From positions 13,022,171 through 13,086,170 of the forward strand of contig CM060194.1 of assembly GCA_030549335.1 (NCBI GenBank): 64,000 nucleotides of DNA. The letters run 5' to 3'. The DNA comes from Pontederia crassipes (Eukaryota; Streptophyta; Magnoliopsida; Commelinales; Pontederiaceae). The position numbers and the translations under genes were made by a program. Positions 45,976-57,799 of this stretch are shown here, piece by piece (position 1 is the first letter of the stretch; every line of letters starts with the position of its first letter). Below the pieces are notes generated by a model that saw only the letters and a program-made list of their open reading frames with translations, did no database searches and was not told where the DNA came from.

Positions 45976-46768
45976 TGTCAACACTTGCCTTAGGCGGGAT
46001 GTCGGGGCGCATGACGTGACGGGAGTCCTACTCCCGTGCCTGGCCATGGCGCATCTGAGAGCGTGAAGGCTCCTCGGGACGACATGAAGACATGGGGCGA
46101 AGTGCACAAGCTTCGTGCGACGACTTCCCTGCCCAAAGTGGCATAATTCCCGTTTTGGCATTATGCTCAGTTTGGCAGCGGCACAGCGGGGCAAAGCATA
46201 ACGGCATGACAGCGGGAGTCCAAAGGAATTCAGCCCTTTCCCAGCAAAGGTGGCAAGCTTCGAGAAGGAAAGCTAGCCTCCCTAACAACCAACAATTTAT
46301 CCATAATAGGAAAGGTGGCAGTTAGAAGGTATTAGCTCGAAAGAGATAAGTTGAAAACTTATCTCTTTGGCCGACCATTAGGGAAATCAATGAGGATTGT
46401 CCTTGGCTTAAATCTTGCTAAGAAGATAAAGCCTAAAGGAGGTTTTATAGATTAATTAGGAGATCGAGGAGGATCCCTTAATTAATGGAAAGATAAATAT
46501 GAGCGGTTATAGAGGAGTCGGCCTTAACTTGTATAAATAAAGGCCTATGGATGACTTTTGTATACGTCTTTTGATCAATAAAAGTTTCAAACTTTCCCCC
46601 ATATTCGAGTGTTCTCTGGAGGCATTGTGCATTGGGAGTTTTCGTTGTGTGTAGGGCAGATGATCGGCGAGTAGGGCAGACGACCGGTGAGGCTACTTGA
46701 TGCTCGTGAAGGAGACGATCAAAGCCGACACCCCTTTGCGTCTAGACGTGGACGTTAAGGATGTGACA
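45976..46768 (+). repeat. 5' LTR of the gypsy element
   Basis: Starts TGTCA, ends TGACA. It contains a TATA box (TGTATAAATA near 46530-46540) and AATAAAAG near 46577. It matches 52419-53224 with many differences (roughly 85 percent by eye), so the insertion is not recent. Confidence 0.85.
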
Positions 46769-46989
46769 ACGTGATATGAGAGTGAGGTTTCTACAGCAAT
46801 GTCTGGAAAAGGAGAGGGACCTTACGAGAAGTCGTACTGCTGAAGTAGAGGTGGCCGTAGGCAGCGGTGTCCATGGCGTGCGGGACACGGCCACGGGTAG
46901 TGACTATGGCGCATGGGATATGGCCACGGGTGGTGGCGATCCTAGGGTTGGCGAAGCGGATGGTGGAAAAAAGATGGAGGATGACTCGC

Positions 46990-47829
46990 GGGAAGTCCAA
47001 GGAGCCAGTGGGCACCTTGGAGAGGCAAGCCGACCAATTAGGGCAAAGGCTCTAGGATACGGACACTACAGTCCTTGGTCTGGAGGTTGTGATAGGGAAG
47101 CACGACCAGGCTCTCGAGGAGGGTGCAACTGTGATTCAGGACATGGAGGCGCTACTTCAGGCCATGGACACAAAGGTCAAGGCGATGGAAGCCAAGATCC
47201 TTTTATTGAAGCGATAACTACTGAACGTAGGAGAGCTGTCGGTGCACGCGTTCATCCCAAAGTTCACGGGCCCTGAACCGAAGAAGTACGATGGCGTCCG
47301 GGAGGTGACGGCCATCGATGACTTCCTCTGGTGTTTAGAGAAGGGCTTTAAGACTATTAAGATCGTTATTGAGAAGGATTAGGTCGACATCATTGTTCGG
47401 CACCTGGAGGGTGGCACGCTTTTATGGTGGAGGCGCATGGAGGAGGAAATCGTGAAGGCCACGATCGTCATCGACACATGGAGTGACTTCAAGAAGGAAC
47501 TGAAGAAGCAGTTCTACCCCGACAACGCCCAGGAGGTTGCCATGAAGAACTTGAGGGCATTGCGTCAGACGAGCTCGGTGAAGGATTATATCGAGCGCTT
47601 CCAACTAATCATGTTGGATATGTCAGGCATGATGGAAGAGTCGATGTGGCTCTTCTTCTTCTTGCGAGGGTTGAAGCCCTGGGCAGCGCAAGAGATTAGG
47701 CGGCAGAAGGTGACGACCATGAAGGAAGTTCTGGTCGCAGCCGAAGCTCTAGTGGAGTTCACGGTCAATTGTGACCTTGCAGCGCAGGTCAAGGAGAAGG
47801 GCAAGGTGGACGAGAAGGGAGTCCTGTGA
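46990..47829 (+). pseudogene. Gypsy gag remnant
   Basis: One frame runs from about 46990 to 47829 with stops at about 47218 and 47380. A heptad-rich segment (DQALEEGATVIQDMEALL) is followed by the retrotransposon gag core: KKYDGVREV, LLWWRRMEEE, FKKELKKQFYPDNAQEVA, and VKDYIERFQLIML. Gag builds the virus-like particle. The stops make this copy non-functional. Confidence 0.8.
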
Positions 47830-47899
47830 AGAAAGGTGACAAGAAAAAGGGAGAGAAGAAGGTGCGAATACGTCCAAGGGCGACAGCAAGAAGGTTGTC

Positions 47900-48290
47900 C
47901 GATGCCACGTCTGCGGAGGACCGCACTACGCTCGTGAGTGCGACAAGAAGGCAGACTTGGCGACTATGGCGCGACCTCGATTGACGAAGAAGGGGCACCC
48001 ACATAGGGTCCATCATGGCCTTGTCGGCCACAACGACGACAATTCCGGCCAAAGGAGTGAAGAGGGCCACGAAGGGCCTGATGTTCGTAGAAGTCATGGT
48101 GAATGGCCACACAACGTCAGCCCTGGTTGATATAGGGGCGACTCACAACTTCCTCGTGGTGCAAGAGGCAGCGCACCTTGGAGTGTCATACGCAAAGGAA
48201 CCTGGATTCATGAAGAAACATCTTAGATCCTTGGAGTGGCCAAGGATGTTCCCATACGAGTGGGAACCTGGGAGAGCATCCTCAACTTGA
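47900..48290 (+). pseudogene. Gypsy zinc knuckle and aspartic protease remnant
   Basis: CHVCGGPHYAREC at about 47903-47941 is a CX2CX3HX4C knuckle. In the frame 48015-48290 the protease core FVEVMVNGHTTSALVDIGAT has the Asp but Ile in place of the Thr/Ser of the usual D(T/S)G. Frames differ between knuckle and protease, so at least one indel lies between them. Confidence 0.75.
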
Positions 48291-49480
48291 CGGTCGTCGA
48301 GATGGACTACCATTGCTTTGTCCTAGGCATGGACTTCATCTACAACTTCGAGAAGGTAACACTAACCCAAGATGGTATTCTATTTTAGGGAGCAAGACAT
48401 GAGGTGCCTACAACAAGGGCCACACCCAAGTCGCGCATGATGGCGGCTATAGCACCAGAGGAGGGCCTTGGGCGAGGTCCAGCGCAAGGCTTGGAAAAAG
48501 ATGAGGTCTCTTGACGATTTCGGAAGACCATGGAAGAATTAGAAGTTCGAGTATCGAGGCTCGAAGGCTTCATCCCCATTGTGCGCTTCTGTGAAGTGAA
48601 GTTCAAAGGTGCACTAACTAGGGAAGTGGTCGAAGAAGAAAATCTATAATGGGATAATTCTCATGGAGGAGGAGATCACACTACAAAACTCCTACTCGAG
48701 GAGAACATCTAGAGGAATCGGATGTTCCGGGATGAACCTGATGACTCAAGTTCGGTGGCCTCACGTGGTGCGAAGTCTAGCACCTAGGATGGCGGAAGGA
48801 GAAAGTGCTTGCACAAGGGTCTCAAGTGCTTCGGATGTGGTGGACCACATCTTCGATGGGACTGTATGGAGAATCAAAGCTGGAGGCTTGATTCCAAAGA
48901 CTCTAGACCTTGGCCTTGCGAGGAGGCAATTAAGCTAAGGAGTCTCTCCTGGTCTGATCCGGCCTGTCCGATAATGGATCTATCCTCCTGAAGGCTCGAT
49001 AGGAGGCGAGGTGTCCGAAGTCAGCAACAGCCGTCCCGAGGTCGTGGGCATCTGAGGATGGCCCCCGACGGAAGTTGCCAACAGGAAGTGCGAGAGAACT
49101 TCCTAGTTCAAGAGGGACATGAAGTAGCAATGGATGGAGGGACATCCGGGGATGTTCAAGGACCTGAAGGGTGCTACCGCATGTTCACGGTAAGAACTAA
49201 CAATGTGTCTCCACTTTTCAAGATTCGAGAGGGACTAAGGTACGACTGGTACGACTCCAGAGTAGCGGAGAGGGATTGAGATACAACTCCAAAGTAGTGG
49301 AGGCTCATGTGACTTGTCGAGGAGGGAAGTCTAGAAGATTCTGGAAGGATGAAGCCTCCTCTTCACCGCGGGACGTCGGTTCTATGTCCCAAGGTGGGAG
49401 GATCTTAGGAGGGGGGTCATGAAGGACTACCACGACTCGTAGTGGGCTGGCTAGGAGCATTGGTGGAGGACTCCTTCTAC
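48291..49480 (+). other. Scrambled gypsy interior with a second zinc knuckle
   Basis: Reverse transcriptase motifs are not found. At 48822-48860 a second knuckle, CFGCGGPHLRWDC, lies after a Ser/Lys-rich linker, as in a gag C-terminus, but about 900 bp downstream of the first and past the protease. Near 49470 a FYWPQLTKDIE segment begins the integrase N-terminal region. Confidence 0.55.
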
Positions 49481-51003
49481 TGGCCCCAGTTGACGAAGGA
49501 CATAGAGGCATCCGTTTGGACAAGGTTGAGCAGCAGAAGTCGGTAGGACTATTTGGAGCCCCTACCCCTCCTAGACCATCCATGGCAGGTGGTGACCATG
49601 GAATTCATCTCGGCGTTGCTCAAGTCAGGTGGAGCAGGATCGATCATGGTGGTGATCGACAAATTCTCGAAGTATGACACATTCATCCCAGTGCCCAAGC
49701 ATTGTTCGGCGAAGAAAGCCATCCGACTATTTGTGAGGAAAGTTGTCAAGCTATGGGGCATCCTAGAGGTCATCGTTAGTGTTAGCGACCCTAGGTCACG
49801 GGTCATTTCTGGAGAGAGCTTTTCAAGCCCCTGGGAACAATGTTGTAAGATCCGACCCGGTCATCGATCCGGATTGTCTAACGGGTCAGTTCACATCGGT
49901 TGGAGCGGGTCGAACCGAATGGTCGGACCGGATAATATAAATTAATAAAAACTAAAATAAGTTCAAGTGACTATTATAATAGTATTAATATGTAACATAT
50001 TATTTAGCAAAAATATAATGTAATATAATAAAATAATTCAGATCAAATAATATAATAAAGTAAGCAAAAATTAAATTATCAATTGAATATTTTTTAAATA
50101 TAAAATCTTGTGAGTAATTATAAAAAAATAAAGATATCAATGAAATTTTATATATGTGATAAAGAAGAATATTGAAACATAAATTTAAGTATATATATAT
50201 ATATATGATATTCTAAAAATAATAATAATTTTTGTACATTTTATTTTATTTTTTACATTTTACAACTTGACCCGGCCGGGTCGGCCAACCCGGGTTGAAC
50301 TTGATTTTTGACCGAGTTTGACCGGGTCAACTCCATGACTAGGTTTTGGATGACTCGCGGACCATTTTAGTGCCCGGACACCGGTCCGACCGGCCGGGCC
50401 GGGCCGGGTCTTACAACACTGCGTGGACTGAGCTGCAATTCTCCACCGATTCCACTCGCAAAATGATGGCCAACCATTTGCTCGAGATCTATCTTTAGCA
50501 CTTCATGGTGGCCAATCAAGAGGATTGGTCCAAGCTGTTGGACGTGGCTTAATTCTTCTACAACATGAAGAAGAGCGAGGCCACGTAGTAGAGTGCCTTT
50601 GAGATCGTCACAGGCGACAGCCTGCGACCTCGACCGCACTCACGGCCTGGTACGTTGGAAGGTGCCCAGCCACGTACCAAGTCGCTCAAGGATGCTTAGT
50701 TCAAGTGGAGGAGTCTAGGGCATTGCTGGACAAATTCATGAGGAAGATGAAAAGTTCGCAAACCAGCGGTGAAGGCACTTTGAGTTCCAAGTAGGGGACA
50801 AGGTCCATGTAATGTTACGAACGCAGTAGTTCAAGGCTCGAGCATCTGCACTGAGGGTTGATGAAGAGGTACGAAGGCCCCTTCATCATCACCAAGAGGG
50901 TAGGCAAGGTGGCCTATCGAGTTGAGCTTCACTCTAGACTACAACAACTTTATCCAATTTTTCACGTGAGCATGATCAAGAAGTATTACGAAGACGGAGA
51001 GTG
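49480..51003 (+). pseudogene. Gypsy integrase remnant, split by a TIR element
   Basis: 49553-49840 reads HPWQVVTMEFISALLKSG, IMVVIDKFSKYDTF, and HCSAKKAIRLFVRKVVKLWG, the integrase core. The usual first catalytic Asp (TMDFI) is Glu here, and the IVSD-type second position reads VSVSDP, so catalysis is probably lost. The core resumes after 50418 (NHLLEIY, VANQEDWSKLLD). The C-terminal hinge YEGPFIITKRVGKVAYRV and FHVSMIKKYY ends near 51001. Confidence 0.75.
49841..50418. mobile_element. TIR element (578 bp) inside the integrase remnant
   Basis: The left end TGTTGTAAGATCCGACCCGG and the reverse complement of the right end, TGTTGTAAGACCCGGCCCGG, are near-identical inverted repeats. The interior is AT-rich with an inner CCCGGGTTGAAC / GACCGGGTCAAC segment. 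Integrase sequence continues on either side. No target duplication is clear, so the family is not assigned. Confidence 0.75.
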
Positions 51004-52322
51004 AGATCTCCCGCAAGTATACGGAGTCAAAGTCATAGTATATAAAATATCGTCCCATAGGGAAGAGTTCAACTATTAGAATTATAAGATTCTAATTGAT
51101 ATCTAAACGGTCAGAAGGGGTGAAATAATAATAAAATCAAAATTAAATGCTGAAATGAGTGCAGAAAATGATGAGAAAGAATGAGAATTGATTACGGGAA
51201 ATAAATGAGAATGAAAGTTCTCGGGTTTTGAATCCACCTAGGGTATTGATCATAGGGGATTTAGAGATAATGAAATCATTAGTGTCCTACTCAATCTTCA
51301 AAGTCATGCATCTCCTTTTCAGGCAAACACAATTCTAATTAAAATAATAAATGCCTACTTTCGTGACCATTTAGATTATTTTAATTGCATTATAAGCTAA
51401 GATTCATAAGTAAAATGATTATTCTTATTTCTAAGAAACAATACATTTCATGTCATTCATTTGAACTAATCTTGATGAAATACTTTCGTAATCAAGAAAA
51501 TCTTTGGTCGCTTAACTAGGTGGTCAATCTAATATAAGCATCACATGAAGCACATGAAAGACAAAGAACACATCAGATCCAATAAAAATATTCTCTAAGG
51601 ATCAACCCTAGGTTTCATCAAACCCGAGAAAAGAAGTTTAGTTATGCATAGAGAAAGAAATCATCATTGAAACGTGAGAGTTCATGAAAAGAAAATGATA
51701 TTTAGTCTAAGAAAAGTACAGAAGTGCAGAGAAAGAAAATGCGTTCGTCCCAGCCATCTTGATCCTCTAAAAAACAAAGTCTGGACCCCTATTTTCGTCC
51801 TCACAAATCCCTTTTATAGTCTCCCTAAATTAGGGTTACAAAAAGGCCCAAAATACTTCAAAAATCAGCCCAATACGGTCGAAGTCGATAAAATACGGCC
51901 CGGTCGTATGCGCTACGGTCTGGTCATAATTTCCTCAAGACGATACGGTTCAAGTTACTTCAATACGGGCGCCACACTTCCAATAGGGGCTGACCGTAAT
52001 TTCCACTGCGAGTGTAATACGGCCTGAACTTGTCTGATATGGTCTGTCCTCCTTCAATATGGTCAGATCGTAAATTCTGGTGCGAGTGCAATACGGCTTG
52101 GAGACGTCCAATACGGTTGACACGTTAATAATACAGTCTGACCATATTGGACTCGTTTCCTGGTGTTTTTGCGCCTTTTCCTCGATGTTCGGAAGTTCCT
52201 GAAACATGTAAAGAAATGGTGTAGACTCCGAAATCTTCAACATATATAGTCCAATGATCAGAAATATAACTTTAATAAGTTGATAATTATACCACTATTA
52301 ATGCATAAATACTCAATTATCA
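51002..52322. mobile_element. Solo LTR inserted at the pol end of the gypsy element
   Basis: Starts TGAGATCTCCCGCAAGTATACG and ends TACTCAATTATCA; the opening resembles the start of the LTR at 6683 (the same type of CAAGTATA segment followed by a stretch on ATATAGTA). The gypsy reading (KKYYEDGE) continues after 52322 with EEPSNAGRSY, so the insertion is clean. The flanks GGAGA and GGAGG resemble a 5-bp duplication. Confidence 0.65.
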
Positions 52323-52418
52323 AGGAGGAGCCTTCGAATGCAGGAAGAAGCTACGTGGACGAGTCAGACCAGACGGCGGCTACACAAAAAGACCCGACAA
52401 CACCTTGGGGGGGAGGAT

Positions 52419-53224
52419 TGTCACCCCTTGCCTTAGGCTGGATGCTAGGGCACATGGCGGGATGGGCATCCCACACCCGTGCTCGGCCATGGCGCACCCC
52501 AGGCGTGCCCGAGAACATGAAGGCTCCTCGAGATATCATGAAGGCATGGGGCGAAGTGTGCAGGCTTCGTGGGATGACTTCCTTGTCCAAAGTGGCATAA
52601 TGTCCGGTTTGGCATTATGCCCACTTTGGCGTGGCATGGCGGATGTGACATGGTTGGTGCGGCATGGCGGCGGGAGTCTAGAGGAGTTCAGCCCTTTCCC
52701 AGCAAAGGTGGCAAGATTCGAGAAGGAAAGCTAGCTTCCCTAATAACCAGTGATTTATCCATAATAGGAAAGGTGGCAGTTGAAAGGTAGTTGATTGGAA
52801 ATAGATAAGTTGGAAACTTATCTCTTTGACTGGCCATTAGGGGAATTAAGAAGGATTGTCGTTGGCTTAAATCTTGCTGAGAAGATAAAGCCTAAAGGAG
52901 GCTTTGCATATTAGGAGATTGAGGTGGATCCCTTAATTAGTGGAAAGAAAAATATGGGCGGTTATAGAGGAGCCGGCCCTAACTTGTATAATTAGAGGCT
53001 GATGGCCGACTTTTGTATACATCTTTTGATCAATAAAAGTTTCAAGCTTTCCCCCATATCCGAGTGTTCTATGAAGGCATTGTGCATTGGGAGTTTTCGT
53101 TGTGTGCAGGGTGGATGACCGACGAGTAAGGCAGGCGACCAGTGTGGCTACTTGACACTCGTAAAGGAGACGATCAAGGTCGGCACCCCTTTGTGTTATG
53201 GATGTGGACGTTAAGGGCATGACA
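52419..53224 (+). repeat. 3' LTR of the gypsy element
   Basis: Starts TGTCACCCC directly after the polypurine tract and ends TGACA. Shares with the 5' LTR the segments TTTATCCATAATAGGAAAGG, CTTAAATCTTGCT and TCTTTTGATCAATAAAAG. Confidence 0.85.
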
Positions 53225-55720
53225 CATCGGACCTGCAAGGGGTCTTGGGGGCGTGGTGCCTTGGTGGTGTGGTGCCTTAGGGGCGTGGGCTTCAGTATAA
53301 TAATGAAAATAAGGCAATGCCTTCTCCCAAACCACCTCCATGGTTTGCATGCCTCGATCGAAAATGAACAGCATTAGGAAGATTCCAGAGTTCCCATAGC
53401 TAGCAGTAGGAAAAAATGAAGTGGACGGTTTCTATCGACCATCTATCCATACCAGCTCCTTTGATATTCTTGGAGCTCAAGTGCCAAGAGGTGGTAAAAT
53501 GAAAGGTAATGTTAAGTTGTTGAAAAATGTTGCAAAGTTGTTGGCAAACGGGCAGTGGAAGAATAAGTGGGCATCAATTTTCAAGAAGGATCGATACTGC
53601 TGTCAAAACGGTATAGTGTTGTCAAAATGGTAGATGCTATCAAGGGTTGATAGTTTATTATGAAAAGGTTTCCAAAGGAAAATGTAGATTTTGGGAGTTA
53701 CTGGGATCTTTCAAATTTTTGACCAAGCTTGCCCTCCACTAGAGGTGGACGGCAAAGCATGATGGTTAACAAAATTTTAGACTGACTTTGCATTTGCACG
53801 TCCTTGAGTATCCGTCATCTAGACCCACGCGTCAACATAGGCTAGAATAGGAATGTAAATGTGCCTAATCTGGTGCATAAATCAGGTCCAAACGTAGTAG
53901 AGAGCAATTATCATTCTACTTCCTGTTTACAATCAGATTGCTGATTAGAAAGGTTATTAAGTGTTAATGAAGGTTGGCATTTTGCTGATAGGGATTTGAA
54001 AAATCCAAAAGTCGAAAAAGAAAGAGTTAAAAGACCCGAAACCAATCTGCTTTTTAAAGCTCGAGCGGAGATCCATAACGGAGTGCAAAATCATACGTCG
54101 GGATGAAGAGACACTCAAGAGTGGGGGTGTCTTAGAGATGAAAGTTTTCATATTTAGTGGAAACGAGGTTAACTCAGGGAGATCATATGTTGCATAGTAA
54201 GTGAGGTCTAGATAGCCTGAAGGTTTCAGATTCCGAGATCCCCGCACATCTCGAGGTTTGGACAACCTAAAGGTTTTGGATTTTGAGACCCCCTAGATCT
54301 CGATAGCTAGGTAGTTTGCCAACTTATCCAGTGGGAGCTCTGACTCCACCTGATGATTCAATGACACCACTCACAAGGTGGGTGGTACCAAGCCAAGGAT
54401 AGATGACAAGACAGCTTTGACGAGGCTGGTGCAGCCAACCTGATTTAGAAGACGCCGGCTCTAGCCAGCTAATCCGATAGTGGGTTTTTCAATGATGAGC
54501 TATTGATCTTTAACTAGGATACGCCCGGGGGCGGGTTCCAAGATAAAGAAAAGGAAATTTTCCCAATTTGAAATTTAGTGTGTACATCCTGATTCAGTTC
54601 CTATGTCGTTGGTTAAGATGAGGAAGATAAAGTTTATACTTTTGGGTGTTTACTTTTTGGCCTATAGAGTATCTGCTCAAACATTCCTACAATTGTTTCT
54701 CATGGCTTTTAGGAAAATTAGCAAAGTCATCTGCGAAAAGCATATGAGAAAGAGTAAAAGTGCCAATGCTAAAAGGAACTATTTTACCCATGGTCTTAAA
54801 AAGTTCATAAGAGAGGAGAAGACTTGGCTGACCAGGATAAAAATATATGGGGAGATAGGATCTCCCTGTCGGATACTGCGGTGAGCGGTAAAGGCCTCAT
54901 ATTTTTGCCCGTTAATGACACATGTAAAGATGGGGGGAACAGATACAAACGTTAATTTAGTTGATAAATGCGGGTAGGAAATTCATGAGAGAGAGGATTG
55001 TGTTTGCTGAAACTTGGAGACGCGATCGAATGCTTTCTCCATGTCAGCTTTGATGAGCATAGACTTTCGCCTCCCAGAGTTTAGGGAGTGAATTCCTGAG
55101 TGATAAAATGTTGTCCTGGATGAACCTTCCAAGTACGAAAGCGGACTAGTTTAGCTCGATAAGGCAGCCAAGTGTAGGCCACAAGCGATTGACCAGAATT
55201 TTTATAAGCAGACAGTAGATAACATTGCATAGTGAGATTGGTATGTAATATGTAATAGTTTTTGGATTCTTCTTTTTCAGGATGAATATATGTGAAGTAT
55301 TAGACCACTAAGATGGAAGTAAATTATGGCTAAATAAAGAATTAATGGTCGTAGTGATCTTTGGTTCCATAATTTTCCAGTACTCACAGTAAAATTCGAC
55401 GGTAAATCCATCCGGCCTTGAGGCTTTGCTAGGAGGATACTCCAGAGCACACTTTGAATCCTACTGTCAAACAAAGAACTAGTGAGTGGACTGGAGAGGG
55501 AGTCGTCGAAGGTAGGAGGTGAGGGCTAGCAGTCCAATGGGATGGGTTGAGCAGATTTGGATTGTCAGAGGGTTTTATAGTGTTCGACAAACAAAGTTCT
55601 TATGATTATGTCATTCGTGATGATTCTTTCATTATTGTCCTAAATTTTTGAAATAGTATTTTGTCTATGCCTAAATGGTTGAGAGGTGAAAGTGTCGAGT
55701 ATTTCTATCTCATTTTTTTT
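53225..55720 (-). mobile_element. 5' part of the third LINE (RT to zf-RVT), minus strand
   Basis: Minus-strand translations in shifting frames show the RT N-terminal region (ASRPDGFTVEFYCEYW near 55430-55380, then PISLCNVIY), a D/N-rich linker at 55650-55600, and the segment before RNase H (MQTMEVVWEKALPYFHYY, 53345-53290). Frames are broken throughout. Joined with 45456-45975 it forms one LINE interrupted by the gypsy element. Confidence 0.75.
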
Positions 55721-56183
55721 TATTCTGTGCACTTTTACTTTGCTTCACCATTTCATATTGATTTGTTTAAGCAAGGTTGTGTCTTGACTTTTCAAATATG
55801 TACGCAATGTGATAAAGCCATAAAACGGCTCCAAATTTTCCTTTGAATTCATCTCATGGCAGTAAATAAGGCTACCTTAATTAAAACTCAAATGGACAAT
55901 GAAGTACATATGCCCATAGCATAACAATTGCACAGGATTGAGCTTACAGAATACGCAAGTCCCATTTATAAGCATTCACTGTAAGAAGCAACAACTAGCG
56001 AGCGGGGCACACTCGTCTCTCAGTTACTGTGCCTGGCTCCTTACTCGCGCACCTCGATACACGGTGCACGCCGGGCCGGCCAGCCGGAGACCAATGCCAC
56101 CAATCATAACCCATTACATAACTAGTACTGTACTAATAGCAGATTTGTACAGCTTCCATGTAATTAATTGTAGTCGAAAGGGA
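55721..56183. other. 3' flank of PG3, shared with PG2
   Basis: From about 55835 the sequence matches the PG2 3' flank (about 23310-23640): TCAAATGGAYAATGARTACA, TCTCAGTTACTGTGCCTGGC and CACGCCGGGCCGGCCA. It therefore includes the 3'UTR of PG3. Confidence 0.75.
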
Positions 56184-57647
56184 TCAGAGGCAGCTGCTTG
56201 GGATCATCACGCCGGTAGATCTCCCCTGGACGTTCTTGCAGTAGGACTGCGCGGGGCCTGACGATTTCGTCGAGGCGTACGACAACTTGATGTCCTGCAA
56301 CCCGATCTCGGTGCATCGGTTGCTCGGGCTGCAGTCCAGCTTCACCGCCACCTGCGTCGCCGATGTGCCCTGCACGTTGCTGAACGTCACCTGACTGATC
56401 TTGACACCCGAGCTCTGCAATCAGCAGATCAATTTAGCCCGAAGCAGTTGGGAAAATGAAATGCTGATAAGTGACATGTGCTTTCAGGATAAGAAGATAG
56501 ATACCTGGCCAGGGCAATTCACCTTGCCGGGGCAGTAGTTCTGGTCGATGACAATGGGATTCTGGACGTTCTTCATGACCGCGTGCTCGAACCTGACGGC
56601 CTTCACGTACCCGGAGTTCGGCTTCCCCCATGTCTTAATCCTTAGCCCGTTCTGCGTGCCCTCGAACACGACCGACTTGGCTGTGATGTTCTGCACCCCG
56701 GCTTCCTGCGGCGTGCCGCCCAGGCTTCCGATGCTGCACGCACGATCAGGCATGGAGCCGTAATTTTATAATTGACGAGTTCTTCGGAGTCATACGTACG
56801 GAATTACGACCGGCGAGATACTGGCCAATATACGTACCTGATGCCGTGTCCAGGTCCGCAGAAGACCTTCTCGATCCAGACGTTCGTCGAACCGGGGCCC
56901 ATGGAGATGCAGTCGTCGCCGGTTCTGAAGGAACTCCCAGTGATGGTTACGAAGCTGGACATCTGGACGTGGATGCCGTCGGTGTTGGGGCTGTCGCCGG
57001 GTGCCGTGATCTTTGCGCCCTGCACCGTCACTCCGGTGCTCCCGTAGATTGCCATGTGAAACAGCTCGCTGTTGAGCATGGTCAGGCCGCTGATCAGGAC
57101 GTCCTTCGACTGTCCAATGTACAGCGACTGCACGCGCGCCGCGCCATGTTCGATCACATATTAGCAACCAATTACACATCCAGAGAGCTCATTAAGAAGA
57201 GAACTTATTTCATACCGTGGCACCGTAAGGGCAGCTCTTGCCAGAATTCTTGCACCTCCAGAAAGCCTGCCCTCGCCCGTCGAGCGTCCCGCCATAGATG
57301 GACACGCCCTGCACGTACTTGAACGTGATCCAATTCTGGGTGTCGCTGTACCCAGAGGGAGCCACGATGGTCCCGTAGACGAAAATCTTAATCCTCGTGT
57401 TCTTGCAGGGGCCCGAGAAGAGAGCCTGACTCACCAGGAAACTGCCGGACGGGACGGTGATGGTCGCGGTCCCGGTCGCGCCGCATGCGGCCGCCCACGC
57501 CTTGAGGAAGGCCTTGGCCGCGTCCGTCCGGCCGTCGGACTTGGCACCGAAGTCAACGACGCTGTAGGCGCCCATGGCCGTGCTGCCGCAAGAGGTGAAT
57601 ACCACAAGTAGCAGTGCAACCAGGAGGGAGGTCAAGGCTTGCGCCAT
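56184..57647 (-). CDS. Polygalacturonase PG3, secreted GH28 enzyme (4 exons)
   Basis: Exons in transcript order: 57647-57216, 57127-56838, 56733-56505, 56414-56184; GT-AG introns, phases 0, 2, 0; 393 residues, same length as PG2. Signal peptide residues 1-25 (MAQALTSLLVALLLVVFTS). Catalytic motifs: NTDG 192-195, GDD 214-216, GHG 237-239, RIK 272-274, all intact. It differs from PG2 at about two dozen positions, mostly conservative; none lies in a catalytic motif. Role as for the family: cleavage of homogalacturonan in the cell wall. Genomic position, 31 kb from PG2 with TE insertions between, and a shared promoter and 3' flank point to a local segmental duplication. Substrate mode and tissue are not decided by the sequence. 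Confidence 0.94.
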
Positions 57648-57718
57648 TGGAGTTTACAGCAGACAGATGACTCGGTGCAAAATGTGTGGTGCGTTTGGCG
57701 TATGGTGCTTTTTGGAGA

Positions 57719-57726
57719 TATTTATA
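57719..57726 (-). promoter_or_regulatory. TATA box of PG3
   Basis: TATAAATA on minus, 72 bp before the ATG. The GCTGGAAAACGAAGCGGTGG stretch just upstream is shared with PG2. Confidence 0.8.
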
Positions 57727-57799
57727 GCTGGAAAACGAAGCGGTGGAGCTTATTAAATTAATGCATGAGGGTTGGATCTGCGTTGTTAGCTTCATGTGG

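Larger units (their letters stand above)
45976..53224 (+). mobile_element. Degenerate Ty3/gypsy LTR retrotransposon, about 7.2 kb
   Basis: Two LTRs (45976-46768, 52419-53224) bracket gag, protease and integrase remnants in gypsy order. A degenerate primer-binding site (TGATATGAGAGTGAGGTT, near 46772-46790) resembles the initiator tRNA-Met type, and GGGGGGGAGGA just before 52419 is a polypurine tract. Order and the CX2CX3HX4C knuckle fit plant chromovirus-like gypsy elements. Reverse transcriptase and RNase H were not found between protease and integrase. The element lies inside a minus-strand LINE; clean 5-bp flanks are not seen (CCACA left, CATCG right). Confidence 0.85.

Noticed and set aside
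46776-47276. 166-codon Gly/Arg-rich frame at the start of the gypsy interior
   Set aside because: It is out of frame with the gag core; the gag-like heptad region reads in another frame.
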